Below, in pieces: positions 51,576 through 62,900 of a stretch of 64,000 nt of DNA; the stretch's first letter is position 1, and each line of letters starts with the position of its first letter. This stretch comes from Hemerocallis citrina (Eukaryota > Streptophyta > Magnoliopsida > Asparagales > Asphodelaceae), in contig CM030366.1 of NCBI GenBank assembly GCA_017893485.1, forward strand, positions 97,798,585-97,862,584, written 5' to 3'. The notes beneath the pieces are model-generated. The model was not told the origin of the DNA. It worked only from the letters and a program-made list of their open reading frames with translations, and did not search any database. The translations under genes and the position numbers were made by a program.

Positions 51576-52152
51576 TGATATGGCTAAAAATGGGGTTAAA
51601 TCGGAACCGTCCAGATTGGGTACGAATCTTGAAGCTCGGGGGTAAAAAGGTAACTTCACATACAAGCAGATCCAAAGCGGGTACTGAATCTCCTTCTCGC
51701 AGATCCAATAACCCGTGAATGGACCCACACCTATTGGGTACGGGTCCCGACCCGAGGCGAACCCAAACCAACAAGAGACAAATCAGGCCAAGTCGATGGC
51801 CTTGATTTGCTCTCACCGGGAATCAAGGAAAGATTTCCTAAAACAGACTGAGGATTTTGCTCCCAGTTGTTACACAGGAGATCAGACCCTTAACGGCTCC
51901 CCTGGCGACTATAAATATGACCCCTCTACCACCATGACCAGGTTAATCACTTTTTCACCACTTTTAAGCTCTTTCTTAATCTCTTCTGATTACTGACAAG
52001 AGCGTCGGAGGGTGCGTCGCCGGAATCAATCCCGGTGTTTCGCACTTCCTTGCAGGTCGCGGCAGGAGCAAGAAGGTTGAGTCAACTGTTCGGGTTTTTC
52101 TCGGACGCACAAATTCTATCTGTTTACCCCCACACCGAAATCAGCGGTAACA
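51576..52152 (+). repeat. 3' LTR of the Tat-like element
   Basis: It is 577 bp, matches 39467-40043 with eight substitutions and is followed by the target duplication gtata (52153-52157). Confidence 0.92.
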
Positions 52153-52157
52153 GTATA

Positions 52158-53400
52158 CAATTTTCCTACAAGCATGTAAGCATGGATAAATTAATCTAGC
52201 ATTATATACCACTTATCTAAACATAGATAAATTAATCTAGCATTATATACCACTTTCCTAAAATTATCTAAACATAGATAATTTAATCTAGCATGGTATA
52301 CTACTTTCCTACAATCATCCAAGCATAGATAAATTAATCTAGCATGGTATATGCTTTCCTACAATTATCTGCGTATAGATAAATTAATCTAGCATGGTAT
52401 ACAATTTTCCTACCATTAGTCTAGCATGGTATACAACTTACCTACAATTTAAACTAGCATGGCATACAACTTCCCTACCATTAATCTAGCATGGTATACT
52501 GCCTTCTTATAATCATCTAAGCATAGACAATTTAGCTAGCATGGTATACTACTTAGTAATTAACCTACAACATTTCTAGCACGGTAGACTAATTAAGCAT
52601 CAATCCTACAACAAGTATAACATTCCTAAACATGATAGGTAATTTTAGAATGAATCCTACAACATTCTAAGCATAAATAACACTTCTAAAACATGATAGG
52701 AAATTTTAGAAAGAATTCTACAACATTCTAAGCATAAATATCACTCCTAAAACATGATAGGTAATTTTAGAAAGAATCCTACAACATTCTAAGCATAAAT
52801 AATACTCCTAAACATGGTAGATAATTTTAGAATGAATCCTACAACATTCTAAGCATAAATATCACTCCTAAAACATGATAGGTAATTTTAGAAAGAATCC
52901 TACAACATTCTAAGCATAAATAATACTCCTAAACATGGTAGATAATTTTAGAATGAATCCTACAACATTCTAAGCATAAATATCACTCCTAAAACATGAT
53001 AGGTAATTTTAGAAAGAATTCTACAACATTCTAAGCATAAATAATACTCCTAAACATGGTAGATAATTTTAGAATGAATCCTACAACATTCTAAGCATAA
53101 ATAACACTTCTAAAACATGATAGGTAATTTTAGAAAGAATCCTACAATATTCTAAGCATAAATATCACTCCTAAAACATGATAGGTAATTTTAGAAAGAA
53201 TCCTACAATATTCTAAGAATAAATAATACTCCTAAACATGGTAGATAATTTTAGAATGAATCTTACAAATTCTAAGTATAAATATACACTTAGCATGGTA
53301 TACATCATTCCTAAACATGGTAGGTATTTTTTGAATAAATCCTACAACATTCTAAGTATGTAGAAAGACTTAGCATGGTATTTACTTTATTTTAATGTGA
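52158..53400. repeat. ~60-bp tandem array in the 5.1 kb solo LTR
   Basis: The clearest part (about 52600-53290) has 11-12 copies of a 59-60-bp unit containing AAACATGATAGGTAATTTTA and CCTACAACATTCTAAGCAT. More diverged copies (CTAGCATGGTATAC) continue left to 52158 and on the other side of the nested element at about 39300-39466, so the Tat-like element inserted within the array. Confidence 0.85.
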
Positions 53401-53425
53401 ACATAAAATAAACATCTACAACTAT

Positions 53426-53710
53426 CTACTACTACTACTACTTCTTTTTTTTTACCAAGAACATAACATACAATTATTTACTACTACTACTACTTCATTA
53501 TAACCAAGAATATAACATACAACTATCTACAACTACTTCTTTGAACCCTTACTACTACTTCTTTATTTTAACAACATACCACTACTACTTTATTTTAATA
53601 TAACATAAAGCATCTACAATTACTTCTTTTTATCATCTACTACTACTACTACTTTATGTTACTACTACTTATTTTAACAACATACTACTACTACTTAAAT
53701 GTCTACTAGT
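53426..53710. repeat. (TAC)n-rich microsatellite region
   Basis: Several short runs of TACTACTAC with TTC interruptions in a C/T/A-rich stretch of the solo LTR. Confidence 0.8.
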
Positions 53711-55113
53711 CTTTATTAGCATTTATTTATTACTAGTGGTCATAAAAAGAAAAGATCTTTTTATTCATTCTACAACTAGTGATTTAGGTTAGTTTCTTTT
53801 TCCATTAATCAAAACTAACATCTAATTTATGTTCTTTTTTACTTAAGATTATAAAAGAAAACTACAATAATAAAAATAAGGTAGGAACCTTCATTTGGTT
53901 CAACCAACATATGCTTATCTTTTAGTCCAAGTCCAATATATGTCCTACAACCAACATTGTTGTGTAGAAAATGTTCATATGCTTTATGTATAGTTCATAT
54001 CAAGTCCTACAACCCCAAACGGTTGTATGTTCAAGTTCATATGCCTTATGTCATTTTAGTCCAATAACAAACACAAACAACAACTACAACTATAAAGATT
54101 TAATCTTTATGTGTATTTAACCCTACCATTTGTTTCTTTTCTTTTTATGTGGTTATTACCTTTAACCATTCACAAACATACAAAAATAAGTACCACATAC
54201 CACAACATCATCACAACAAACCATTCTTGAAGAACAAAAGAAACAAAACAAGGAGGATAAGAAGAAGAAAAATCATCAAAACAACAATACAAACAAACAA
54301 TCAAACAAAAGAGAAACCCCCACCTAGTTCTCTTTTTGTAGGAAGGACTAGCCTATGCTCCTTCTCCTTCCCCTTAGCTTCTAAGAACTCTTTATGAAAC
54401 CTACAAGAAAAACTCTCTTGTTAGAATCTTCTCTTTCTTTTCCTTTCCTTTCTTTCTTTCTTTTTGATCTTTCTAAAATGAGACAAGGTGGAGAAGGAGG
54501 GGGTATTTATAGGATGAGGGAGAGGGTGGAGAGTGCAAATGTGCACACCAAAAATGCACAAAGGCCCTCCCATAAAAATGGGGCCGGCCATACCTTAGGG
54601 AAGGTAGGGGTGAGGTGGAGGTATGGGTGTGGTATGGTGTTATGTGGGGGAGGTGTTATGTGAGGGTTTCTAGAAGGGTTTCCTTAACCTCCTCATGCAC
54701 ACTTAACCTAGGTTAATCACTTATAAACCCTAAAAATCTAATATGTTTTGTCATAACAAAGACAAGTGTTGTCCAAAAATACACAACACGCAATTTGTAT
54801 AACATACTAATCGACATACTACACGTATGTGCGCATATATGTCTGTATACCGAAAATCTTCGCATAATCCGTATAAAATAATTTAATCTCGGAAATAATA
54901 ATAAAATAAATTCTATTATTAGTTTGGAGGGTCACGGTACCAATTTGATACAATACGGATGTATACTGACCGATATCTGGATACAGATAATGTCTATGAA
55001 CAAACCGGGCGAAAATCACCAAAATATTCCAATTTTGGAATTAAAACCAAATAATAATAAAATAATAATAAAATAATAATTTATATACGGTAATATCCGT
55101 TCGGGATATTACA
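53711..55113 (-). other. Rest of the 5.1 kb solo LTR, with TATA box
   Basis: A minus-strand TATA box (TATAAATA, 54511-54504) lies about 600 bp from the LTR start at 55113. The ~80-residue frames here have no recognised domain and I do not call them genes. Confidence 0.5.
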
Positions 55114-55118
55114 CAACC

Positions 55119-55441
55119 TCCATCAACAAACCCATCTCACCTCCTTGATGCCACCATATACTGGACAACCACTGCCACCTTCAACCCAACAACACCACCA
55201 CTGCCTCCATTGATCGCTAGGCTCATCACATTCTACCTGAATACCTTGCTGTCCTTACTTTCCTTTCTCATTGGAAGCGGAGCACGAAGCCAAGTTTGAA
55301 TCGGAGCACAAGCAACATGCGGGGATCTACGCACACGAGGATTTCGTTGGAACAAGACAAGTGTCCCTTGAACTCTTAGCAAGTAGCCTTCGTTATCATC
55401 AAATTTTATTGTCATACTCTATTTGTAGTTTTCTTGTGCCA
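55119..55441. other. C/A-rich flank and AT-rich spacer
   Basis: It continues the low-complexity region of 36640-37275 to about 55250, then becomes ordinary sequence. No gene recognised. Confidence 0.4.
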
Positions 55442-55735
55442 TGTTATTAATTCAAATTTTGAACCGTTAATCCTCTTCATATCAATTCATCGTGTTATCA
55501 AATTTTTATTCATATATCCATTCATGTCATTTTAATTTACTTAAATCTTGAATTAATTGATATACTCACGTATGTTCCGTCCTTTTGTTTGTTGTTTCCT
55601 AAATAAATATCGTGAGAGAACTATTTGGGTTTGTGGATCCAATACACGATAATGGGGTTGGAGAAGTCATATGAGAAGGACAGTCGAAGTGGGAGCAAGA
55701 GGTCAGGAGTGGTTTGAAGCTACAGACAGAGTTGC

Positions 55736-55945
55736 GGTTGACCGCGGTCGACCGCACCCCCCGACCGCGCTCCTGGCAAGTGTACGGTCGACCGTGCAGT
55801 CTACCGTCCCGCTATCTATTTCAATTTTGTAACTTGAAGAGGTGGTCGGTCGACCGCGCAGTCGACCAACCTGCTCTCCGTTTGACTTCATACAGTCAAA
55901 GGAAAGAACCGGTTGACCGACTTGGTGTTGCAGTCGACCGTCCCG
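55736..55945. repeat. GTCGAC boxes in the copia leader/LTR
   Basis: GGTCGACCG-type boxes at about 55747, 55787, 55855, 55862 and 55935, with decayed partners (GTTGAC, GTCTAC). Here the clear pairs are 12 bp apart (GTCGACCGCGCAGTCGAC), unlike the 19-21 bp in the other LTRs. Confidence 0.75.
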
Positions 55946-56273
55946 ACGCTGATTGATGAGCAACTGAGATTAAAGTTATGGAATCCTATATATATTGTAT
56001 TGTATACAATTTTAGGGTTAAGTAAAAAGAAAATAGAGATCTACTAGCCGTCATTAAGAGAGAGGGAGATAGTGAGAAACCATACACCTTGGTGGTGTGT
56101 TGTTGTAAGAGTTGTAAACCTAATCTTCATATTTCTAGTGGAAATCGCAGGATTGCCTCTGCACTGGGAAGTAGCCATTATTTTGGTTGTTCTTTGTTCT
56201 CTTGTTTTGATTCTATAGTTCGTGCATCTCGTCATCGTTGTTAAGTTTATTCCGCAGTTAGAATTTAACAAAT

Positions 56274-56284
56274 TGGTATTAGAG
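56274..56284 (+). other. Decayed primer binding site
   Basis: TGGTATTAGAG differs from the iMet-type site TGGTATCAGAG by one C-to-T change. It lies four bases after the presumed LTR end. Confidence 0.6.
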
Positions 56285-56309
56285 TTACAGGTTGGTAGTA
56301 TTGATTGAG

Positions 56310-57292
56310 ATGGGAGATAAGAGTAGAGTCAAGGAGTTCGATGAAACGGATTTCACAATGTGGAAGATCCAAATGATTGCATATCTCCGACAGAAGGATC
56401 TAAATGATCCGTTGTTTGGTGTGAAGGCAAAAGGGGCAGAGGTCGATTCGGTTGTGTTGGCGGCCTGAAATAGATTGGATCAGAAAGTGCTTGGGCAGAT
56501 TCAGTTGTCACTGGGCAGGAAGGCGCTATTTCACATTGAGAAGGCAAGAACCGCAAAGGAGGCAATGGAGATATTGACAGACATGTTTGAGAAGCCGAAT
56601 GCAGCGAATCGGATCTTACACCTAAAGAAGTTGGTTAACTTGAAGTTGTCAGAAAGGGGTTCGGTTGCTGAGCACATCAACAATTTCTATATGGTTTACA
56701 ATCAGATGGAATCGTTGGGTTTAAAGTTTGAGGAGAGGACACAATCGTTGCTGTTCTATCTAGTCTTTTCGACAGTTATGGTACAGTATAGCAGACTATT
56801 ACAAGCACCATGACTGATACGATGACCCTAAAGGATGTTATAAGTAACATTATGAATGACGGTGCAAGGAGGAAAAGACATGGAGAGACTTCGGTGTCAT
56901 ATTCTAGCAATATCATACCGTCAGTTGATAACCGTGGTAGAAGTAACAATAGAGGAAAGTCACAGAGCAGGAATCATAGGTCCAAGTCAAGAATAGGACA
57001 TCGCAAAGGTGAGTGTTGGTACTGCAAGAAGCCAGGACACATGAGAGACCATTGCGAAGAGTATAAGAAAGCACAAGCAGGGTCACAGGTAGCCAATGTG
57101 GTAAGTATTGAAACCCATCTAGATGAATTGTATTTATCTGCTAGATTTAATATTTTGCAAGATGATTGGTGTGTAGACTCAGGTGCTTCTTATCATTGTA
57201 CCACAATGAAGGATGTTTTTGAGGATTACAGGATAGGTAATTTTGGTGCAGTTTCAGTTGGTAATGGGCAGATATGTCCAGTTATAGGATGA
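56310..57292 (+). pseudogene. Copia gag and protease
   Basis: The start is MGDKSRVKEFDETDF at 56310. The copia-type gag has WKIQMIAYL, KARTAKEAMEILTDMF and LKKLVNLKLSERGSV. A TGA at 56466-56468 sits where related proteins have Trp. A frameshift with a stop lies between about 56770 and 56810, before TDTMTLKDVISNI. A CCHC knuckle CWYCKKPGHMRDHC starts at about 57014. The protease active site is WCVDSGASYHCT (about 57168). The frame ends at a TGA (57290-57292) within the protease. Confidence 0.85.
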
Positions 57293-57298
57293 GGCACT

Positions 57299-58440
57299 GT
57301 GAGAGTGAAGGCTCGCAATGGTGGGCAATTGGTCTTGTATGACACAAGACATATTCCGAGCTTGAACAAAAACTTGATCTCAATTAGCAAACTAGACAAA
57401 GAAGGGTTTACAACAACTTTTGGGCATGGAGAATGGAAGGTGACTACAGGTACTAGGTTAGTGGCAAAAGGAAAGCGTGGTGACACGTTGTACTTACTCA
57501 GGGCAGGTGATTCAAGTGATATTATTGCTACAGCATCAGTAGGTAGTTTTTCTTCAATTCTATGGCATGTTAGATTGTGGCACCTTGGTGAAAGGGGTGT
57601 CAAGCAGCTTTGTTCAAGAGATATTTTGGTGGGGCTGAAGAAGGTTAAGATGGATTTTTGTGAGAATTGTGTGATGGGCAAACAGAAGACAATTAGCTTT
57701 CAGTTGGGTGGACGTGAGAAGAAACTTGGAAAGCTAGAGTTGGTACATATAGATGTGTGTCCAGCTCAGGAATTCTCTTATGGTGGTAAGAGATACTTCA
57801 TCACATTCATCAATGATGCTACAAAAAAAGGTTGGGTTTATGCAATTCGCGAAAAATCAGAAGTTTTTGAGGCATTCAGAGCTTGGAAGGCCAGGGTTGA
57901 GAATGAGACGGGTTGCAAGGTGAAAGCAAAGTCTGGCTACGGAGGTGAGTACACAAGAAAAGAGATTGTTAACTATCTGGCAAAGGAAGGTATCAGAGGA
58001 ATCAAGAAAGTTCCTAAGACTCCACAGGAGAATGGTGTAGCATAAAGGATGAACCGCACGATACTCGAAAGGGCGAGATGCATGAGACTTCATATGGGTC
58101 TTCCAGTCTATCTTTGGGCTGCTACAGTTGATACAACGATGTACTTGATTAACAGTTGCCCATCTAGTGCCTTGATGGGGCAATTCCAAAAGAACTATGG
58201 TAAGGTAAAATTGTTAATTATTTGCATTTGAAAGTTTATGGTTGTATGGAATATGCACTAATTGACAGGGAAGAAAAAAGAAGTTGGAATCTAAGTTCAG
58301 GAGGTGTGTGTTCATTGGCTCCGGTAGCGATGAGTATGGTTACAGACTTTGGAATTTTGTGGATAACAAAGTCATTCGCAGCAGGAATGTAGTGTTCAAT
58401 GAAGAGGTTCTATACAAGGACAGACACACAGGTCAAGACA
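57299..58440 (+). pseudogene. Copia integrase
   Basis: A GAG-pre-integrase H-H-C-C motif reads WHVRLWHL...CENCVMGK (about 57560-57680). The core follows with HIDVC and FINDATKKGWVYAI holding the two Asp, and GYGGEYTRKEI holding the Glu (about 57940). A TAA at 58043-58045 replaces a codon within PQENGVA/RMNRT. The frame shifts near 58200, and the C-terminal part (GSGSDEYGYRLWNF) continues from 58284. Confidence 0.85.
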
Positions 58441-58669
58441 GTACAACCAGTTCAAATCAGATAGGGGTTCAGACTCAAACTCAGATTCTGATTCTGAAGG
58501 TGGGCCTAATGGTGGGGGCCCTACAGTGCAGCAGTAAGTACAGGTACCACAGGCAGCACAGAAGGCTCATTGTGAGCCTATTGGGAATGAGCAGGTTTTC
58601 CAAGACGAACAGGAACAACCAGAACAGTTCGGGGATCCTGAACCGGTCGGTGAACCAGTACCCACATTG

Positions 58670-60286
58670 AGGAGCTCGACACAAGAGAGGAGGCCAACCA
58701 AGATATTTGATCCATCGGCTAGTGTTGTTCACGAGCATGTACTGTACACGGAGAGCCAGAGACTCATGAGGAGGCTTTGAGGGATGAGGCTCGAATTCAG
58801 TAGGAGTTAGCCATGAAGGATGAGATAAACTCCTTAGAATAGAACCAAACTTGGGAGTTGACCAAGTTACCTGCAGGGAAGCGTGCTCTTATGAACAAAG
58901 GGGTTTTCAGAGTCAAAGATGAGACAGATGGTAGTAAGAGGTACAAGGCAAGGCTTGTTGTGAAAGGATTCTCTCAAAGAAAAGGTGTTGATTATAGTGA
59001 GATCTTCGCACCGGTTGTGAAGATGGCTTCTATTAGTGTTCTACTTAGTATTGTGGCAGTTAAAGACTTGAACTTAGAGTAGTAGGATGTGAAGATAACA
59101 TTTTTCCATGGTGATGTCGAAGAAGAGCTGTACATGAGACAATCCACAGGTTTTGAAGCTAAAGAAAAGGAAGACATGGTGTGTCGATTGAAGAAGAGTC
59201 TTTATGGGCTCAAACAAGCACCGCGGCAATGGTACTTGAAGTTTGATTGCTTCATAAGAGGGAAATGTTTCGATAGGTGCAAAACAGATCATTGTGTGTA
59301 TGTTCGTAGATATGAGAACAATGATATAATTACCATGACGTTGTATGTGGACGACATGCTGTTAGCAGGTTCATGTATGGAGAAGATCAAGGAAGTAAAA
59401 AAGGCGCTAGCTTTGGGAGTTTTCAATGAAGGACTTGGGTGAAACAAAACAAATCCTCAACATGAAGATTAATAGAGACAGGAGAAGCAAGAAGCTTTGG
59501 TTATCTCAAGCGGACTATGTGAAGAAGGTGTTGAAGAGATTCAACATGGATGGCGCGAGGCCAGTCACTTGTCCCTTGGCTGCTCACTTCAAGTTATGAA
59601 TGGAATTGTGTCCTAAGACAGAGGTAGAGATGGAGGAAATGGATGCTATTCCTTATGCCTCAGCCATTGGGAGTTTGTTGTATGCAATGGTGTCTACAAG
59701 ACCAGACATCGCACAAGCAGTGGAAGTTGTTAGCCGCTACATGAAGAATACAGGAAAACGGCTTTGGGATGCAGTAAGGTGGATTCTTAGACATCTAGCA
59801 GGTACTTCAGATCACTCTCTTTATTTTGAGAGAGATTCTTTGCATATACATGGTTATGTAGATGCGGATTTTTTGGGCGATCATGATGGATGCAAAAGTA
59901 CCACAAGGTATTTATTTACAGTTGGAGGAATAGCTGTTAGTTAGGCTTCGCAGTTACAAAAGGTTGTAGCACAGTCAACCACGGAGTCAGAGTATATGTC
60001 ACTTATAGAAGTGACGAAAGACATCTTGTGGATTTTGGAGCTTATGAAACAGTTGGGCAGGAAGCAACCCATAGGTAAACTATGGTGTGACAGTCAAAGT
60101 GCAGTTTTCTTCGCTAAAAACTCGACATATCACTCTAGGACTCGGCACATTCAAATGAGGTATCATTTTATCAAAATGGCGGTTGAGACGAAATGGTTGA
60201 AGCTAACTAAGATTCTTGGCACTAAGAATCCGGCGAACATGCTCACTAAGGTGGTGGATAGCAGAAAACATCAGTTTTGCTATACC
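58670..60286 (+). pseudogene. Copia reverse transcriptase and RNase H
   Basis: The linker EERRPTKIFDPSASVV-type text is followed by stops near 58780-58840. The reverse transcriptase has GVFRVKDETDGSKRYKARLV, VDYSEIFAPV, LKKSLYGLKQAPRQWY and the catalytic LYVDDMLLAG (about 59341-59370). A TAG at 59080-59082 and a frameshift near 59440 break it. The RNase H has PYASAIGSLLYA, STRPDIAQA, YVDADFLGDHDGCKST and KLWCDSQSAV, with a TAG at 59942-59944. The C-terminal MLTKVVDSRK is normal, but the last ~17 codons to 60337 are tandem-repeat sequence. Confidence 0.85.
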
Positions 60287-61640
60287 GCTATCTCGTTAGC
60301 ACCATACAAAGAGTTCAATGCCTTGCTCCCCGCTTGAGCTCTATCAACAACTCGTTAATAACATACAACGAGTTTGGTTCCCCGCTCTTCACTTGAGCTC
60401 CACCAACAGCTTGTTAGCTCCATACAATGAGTTAAGACCTTCCCCTCCACTCGAGCTCCATCAATGATTTGTTGACTCCATACAATGAGTTCAATGTCTT
60501 GCTCTTCGCTCGAGGTCCGTCAATAACTTGTTAACTCCAGACAACGAGTTCAATGCCCTGCTCCTTGCTCGAGCTCCATCAACCACTCCTTAGCTCCATA
60601 CAATGAGTTCAACGCCTTGAACTTCGCTCGAGCTCTGTCAATGGTTCGTTAACTCATACAAAGAGTTCAATGTCTTGCTTTTCGCACGAGCTTCGTCAAT
60701 AACTCGTTAACTCCATACAACGAGTTCGGTTCCCGTCTCTTCGCTCAAGATCCATCAACATTATGTTAATTCCAAACAACGAGTTCAATGCCTTACTCTT
60801 CGCTCAAGCCCCATCAATAACTTTTTAACTCCATACAACGAGTTCATAGCCTTGCTCTTCGCTCGAGCTCCGTTTACAACTCGTTAGCTCCATACAACGA
60901 GTTCAATGCCTTTCCTCTGCTAAAGCTCCGTCAACAATTCGTTAGCTCCATCCAACACATTCAATGCCTTGCCCCCCCCCCCCCCCCCCCCCCCCCCCGC
61001 TCGAGCTCCATTATTGACTCATTAGCTCCATACAACATGTTCAATATCTTGCTCTTCGTTCGAGCTCCGTCAATGACTCGTTAACTCCAAACAACAAGTT
61101 CATTATCTCGCTCGAGCTTGAGCTCCGTCAACATCTCGTTGACTTCATACAATAAGTTTAATGCCCTGATTTTCGCTCGAGCTTTGTCAACAACTTGTTA
61201 AATTCATATAATGAGTTTGGTTCCCTGCTCACCGCTCGAGCCCTGTCAACAACTCGTTCGCTCCACACAACGAGTTCAACGTCCTGCTCTTCACTTGAGC
61301 ACCATCAACAACTTGTTGACTTCATACAATGAGTTTGGTTCTCCATTCTCCGCTCGAGATCCATCAACACTTGATTAGCTCCATACAATGAGTTCAACAC
61401 TTTTCTCTTCGCACGATCTCCATTAAAAACTCGTTAACTCCATACAATGAGTTCAGTTCCTCAGTCAACAACTTGTTAACATCATACATTGAGTTCCATG
61501 CATTGCACTTCGCTGGAGCTCTGTCAAAGACTCGTTAACTCCATACAATGAGCTCAACAGCTTGCACTCCGCTGAAGCTCCGCCAATAACTCGTTAACTC
61601 CATACAACGAGTTCAACGCCCCGCTCTTTGCTTGAGTTCT
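60287..61640. repeat. 59-bp tandem array A with hairpin monomers
   Basis: About 22-23 copies. The anchor GAGTTCAATG-like word occurs at 60311, 60371, 60429, 60487 and 60546 (period 58-60). Each monomer has AACTCGTT, ten bases, AACGAGTT, then TTCGCTCGAGCTC. A 27-C run interrupts one copy (60972-60998). The first copy forms the last codons and stop of the copia RNase H frame. Confidence 0.9.
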
Positions 61641-62900
61641 TCCAATAACCCCTTATCCACATGAAAAAGGTTCAAACGTCTAACTCCGTCCTAGAGTTGC
61701 CTCTACAGACTTGTTGGGAGAAAACCACAAGTTCAAATGTCTAACTCCATCTCAGAGTTATCTCTACAGAGTTGTTTGGAGCAAACAACAGGTTCAACAT
61801 CAACTCCATCGTAGTGTTTCCTCTACGAACTTGTTAGAGGAAACAACAAGCTCAAACATCCAACTCCATCTAAGAGTTGTTTCTACAAACTTATTTGATG
61901 CATACAGCAAGCTCTACGTCTAACTCTATGTCAAAGTTGTCTCTATAAATTTGTTGGGCACAAACAGCGAGCTCTATGTTAAACTCCGACTCAAAGTTGT
62001 CTATATAAACTTGATGGGATCAAACAGAAGGCTATACACCCAACTCCATCCTAGAGTTTCTTTCCAAACTTGTTGGGTACAAATAACATGTTCAAACATC
62101 CACCTCTGTCTCAGAGTTGTCTCTACAAAATTGGTCAGGCACAAAGGGCAAGTTCAAACGTTTACTCCGTACTAGAGTTGCCTCTCCCAAACTTGTTGGA
62201 CACAAATAGCAATTTCAACATCAACTTCATCTCAGAGTTATCTCTACAAACTAGTTTGGTGCAAACAGCAAGCTCAACGTCAACTCCATCATAGAGTTGT
62301 CTCTACAAACTTGATGGGCACAAAAAACAAACCTTACGTCCAACTCCATCTCAGAGATGTCTCTATAAACTTGATGGGCACAAACAACAAGCTCTACGTC
62401 CAATTCCGTCTCAAAGTTGTCTCTACAAAATTTGTTGGGCACAAATGACAAGTTCAAACGTTCAACTCTGTTCTAGAGTTGCCTCCTCAAACTTGATGGG
62501 CGCAAACAGCAAGCCCAACGTCGGCTCCATCTCAGAGTTGTCTCTACAAACTTGCTGGGCGCAAATAGCAAGCTCAATGTCAACTCTGTCTCATAGTAGT
62601 TTCTACAAACTTGTTAGGCGCAAACTGTAAGCCCTACATCAAACTCCATCTCTAAGATGTCTCTATAAACTTGCTGTGTGAAAACAGTGGGCTCTACGTC
62701 CAACTCTGTCTCAGAGTTGTCTCTAAAAACTTGTTGGGTGCAAACAACAAGTTCAAGTGTTCAACTCCAGGGACATATGATTCAGAAGAATATGTGAGGG
62801 ATTCGTACATAGCATCTCTTTCCTTTATCAGGGGCTCTACCCAGAGTTGCCTCAACAAACTTGCTGGGATCAATCAGCTAGTTTGCAGTCCGACTGCATC
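61641..62900. repeat. 60-bp tandem array B with hairpin monomers
   Basis: About 18 copies at a 60-bp period (anchors near 61708, 61770, 61830, 61888, 61948, 62009 and on to 62730), with the last copies diverged to 62900. The unit contains AACTTGTTGGGCACAAAC then AACAAGTT (8-bp inverted pair) and CAACTC...GAGTTG around seven bases. It is related to array A in layout and partly in sequence. Confidence 0.9.

Larger units (their letters stand above)
39467..52152 (+). mobile_element. Tat-like Ty3/gypsy retrotransposon, complete ends, no integrase
   Basis: The 577-bp LTRs (39467-40043, 51576-52152) and the 5-bp duplication gtata (39462-39466, 52153-52157) define a whole 12,686-bp element. The order is: LTR, primer site, gag, a nested solo LTR, protease, reverse transcriptase, start of RNase H, two minus-strand coiled-coil/transposase_28-type frames, two tandem arrays, polypurine tract, LTR. 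The RNase H frame ends early and no integrase follows, so an internal deletion removed them. The LTRs differ at 8 of 577 positions by direct comparison. The antisense gene and the 3' arrays are known traits of the Tat lineage. Confidence 0.92.
37276..55113 (-). mobile_element. Solo LTR, 5.1 kb, split by a Tat-like element
   Basis: The ends TGTAGCGCCCCGA (37276) and CGGGATATTACA (55113) are flanked by the 5-bp duplication caacc (37271-37275 and 55114-55118). Removing the nested element and one copy of its duplication leaves 2191 + 2956 = 5147 bp. Read on the minus strand it starts TGTAATATCCCG and ends CGGGGCGCTACA, like the Tekay-like LTRs at the left of the window. A minus-strand TATA box is at 54511-54504. 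No interior or coding frame remains. The LTR is unusually long because of several internal tandem arrays. Confidence 0.85.
55442..60286 (+). mobile_element. Decayed Ty1/copia retrotransposon, 3' LTR missing
   Basis: The protein order is gag, protease, integrase, reverse transcriptase, RNase H, which defines Ty1/copia. A primer-site-like TGGTATTAGAG is at 56274-56284. The 5' LTR probably ends at 56270 (GAATTTAACA). TGTTATTAATTC at 55442 is a plausible inverted partner and so a candidate start, but there is no second LTR to confirm it. At the right the RNase H frame runs into a tandem array at about 60287 and no 3' LTR was found. Many stops and frameshifts make it inactive. Confidence 0.8.

Noticed and set aside
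55611..55640. Alternative copia LTR start at TGAGAGAAC
   Set aside because: It has TG but no inverted match to the presumed end GAATTTAACA, whereas TGTTATTAATTC at 55442 does. Neither is proven.
60287..62900. CRISPR-like repeat-spacer appearance of the ~60-bp arrays
   Set aside because: Monomers are contiguous and diverge evenly, there are no unique spacers, and the surroundings are plant nuclear DNA with no cas genes.
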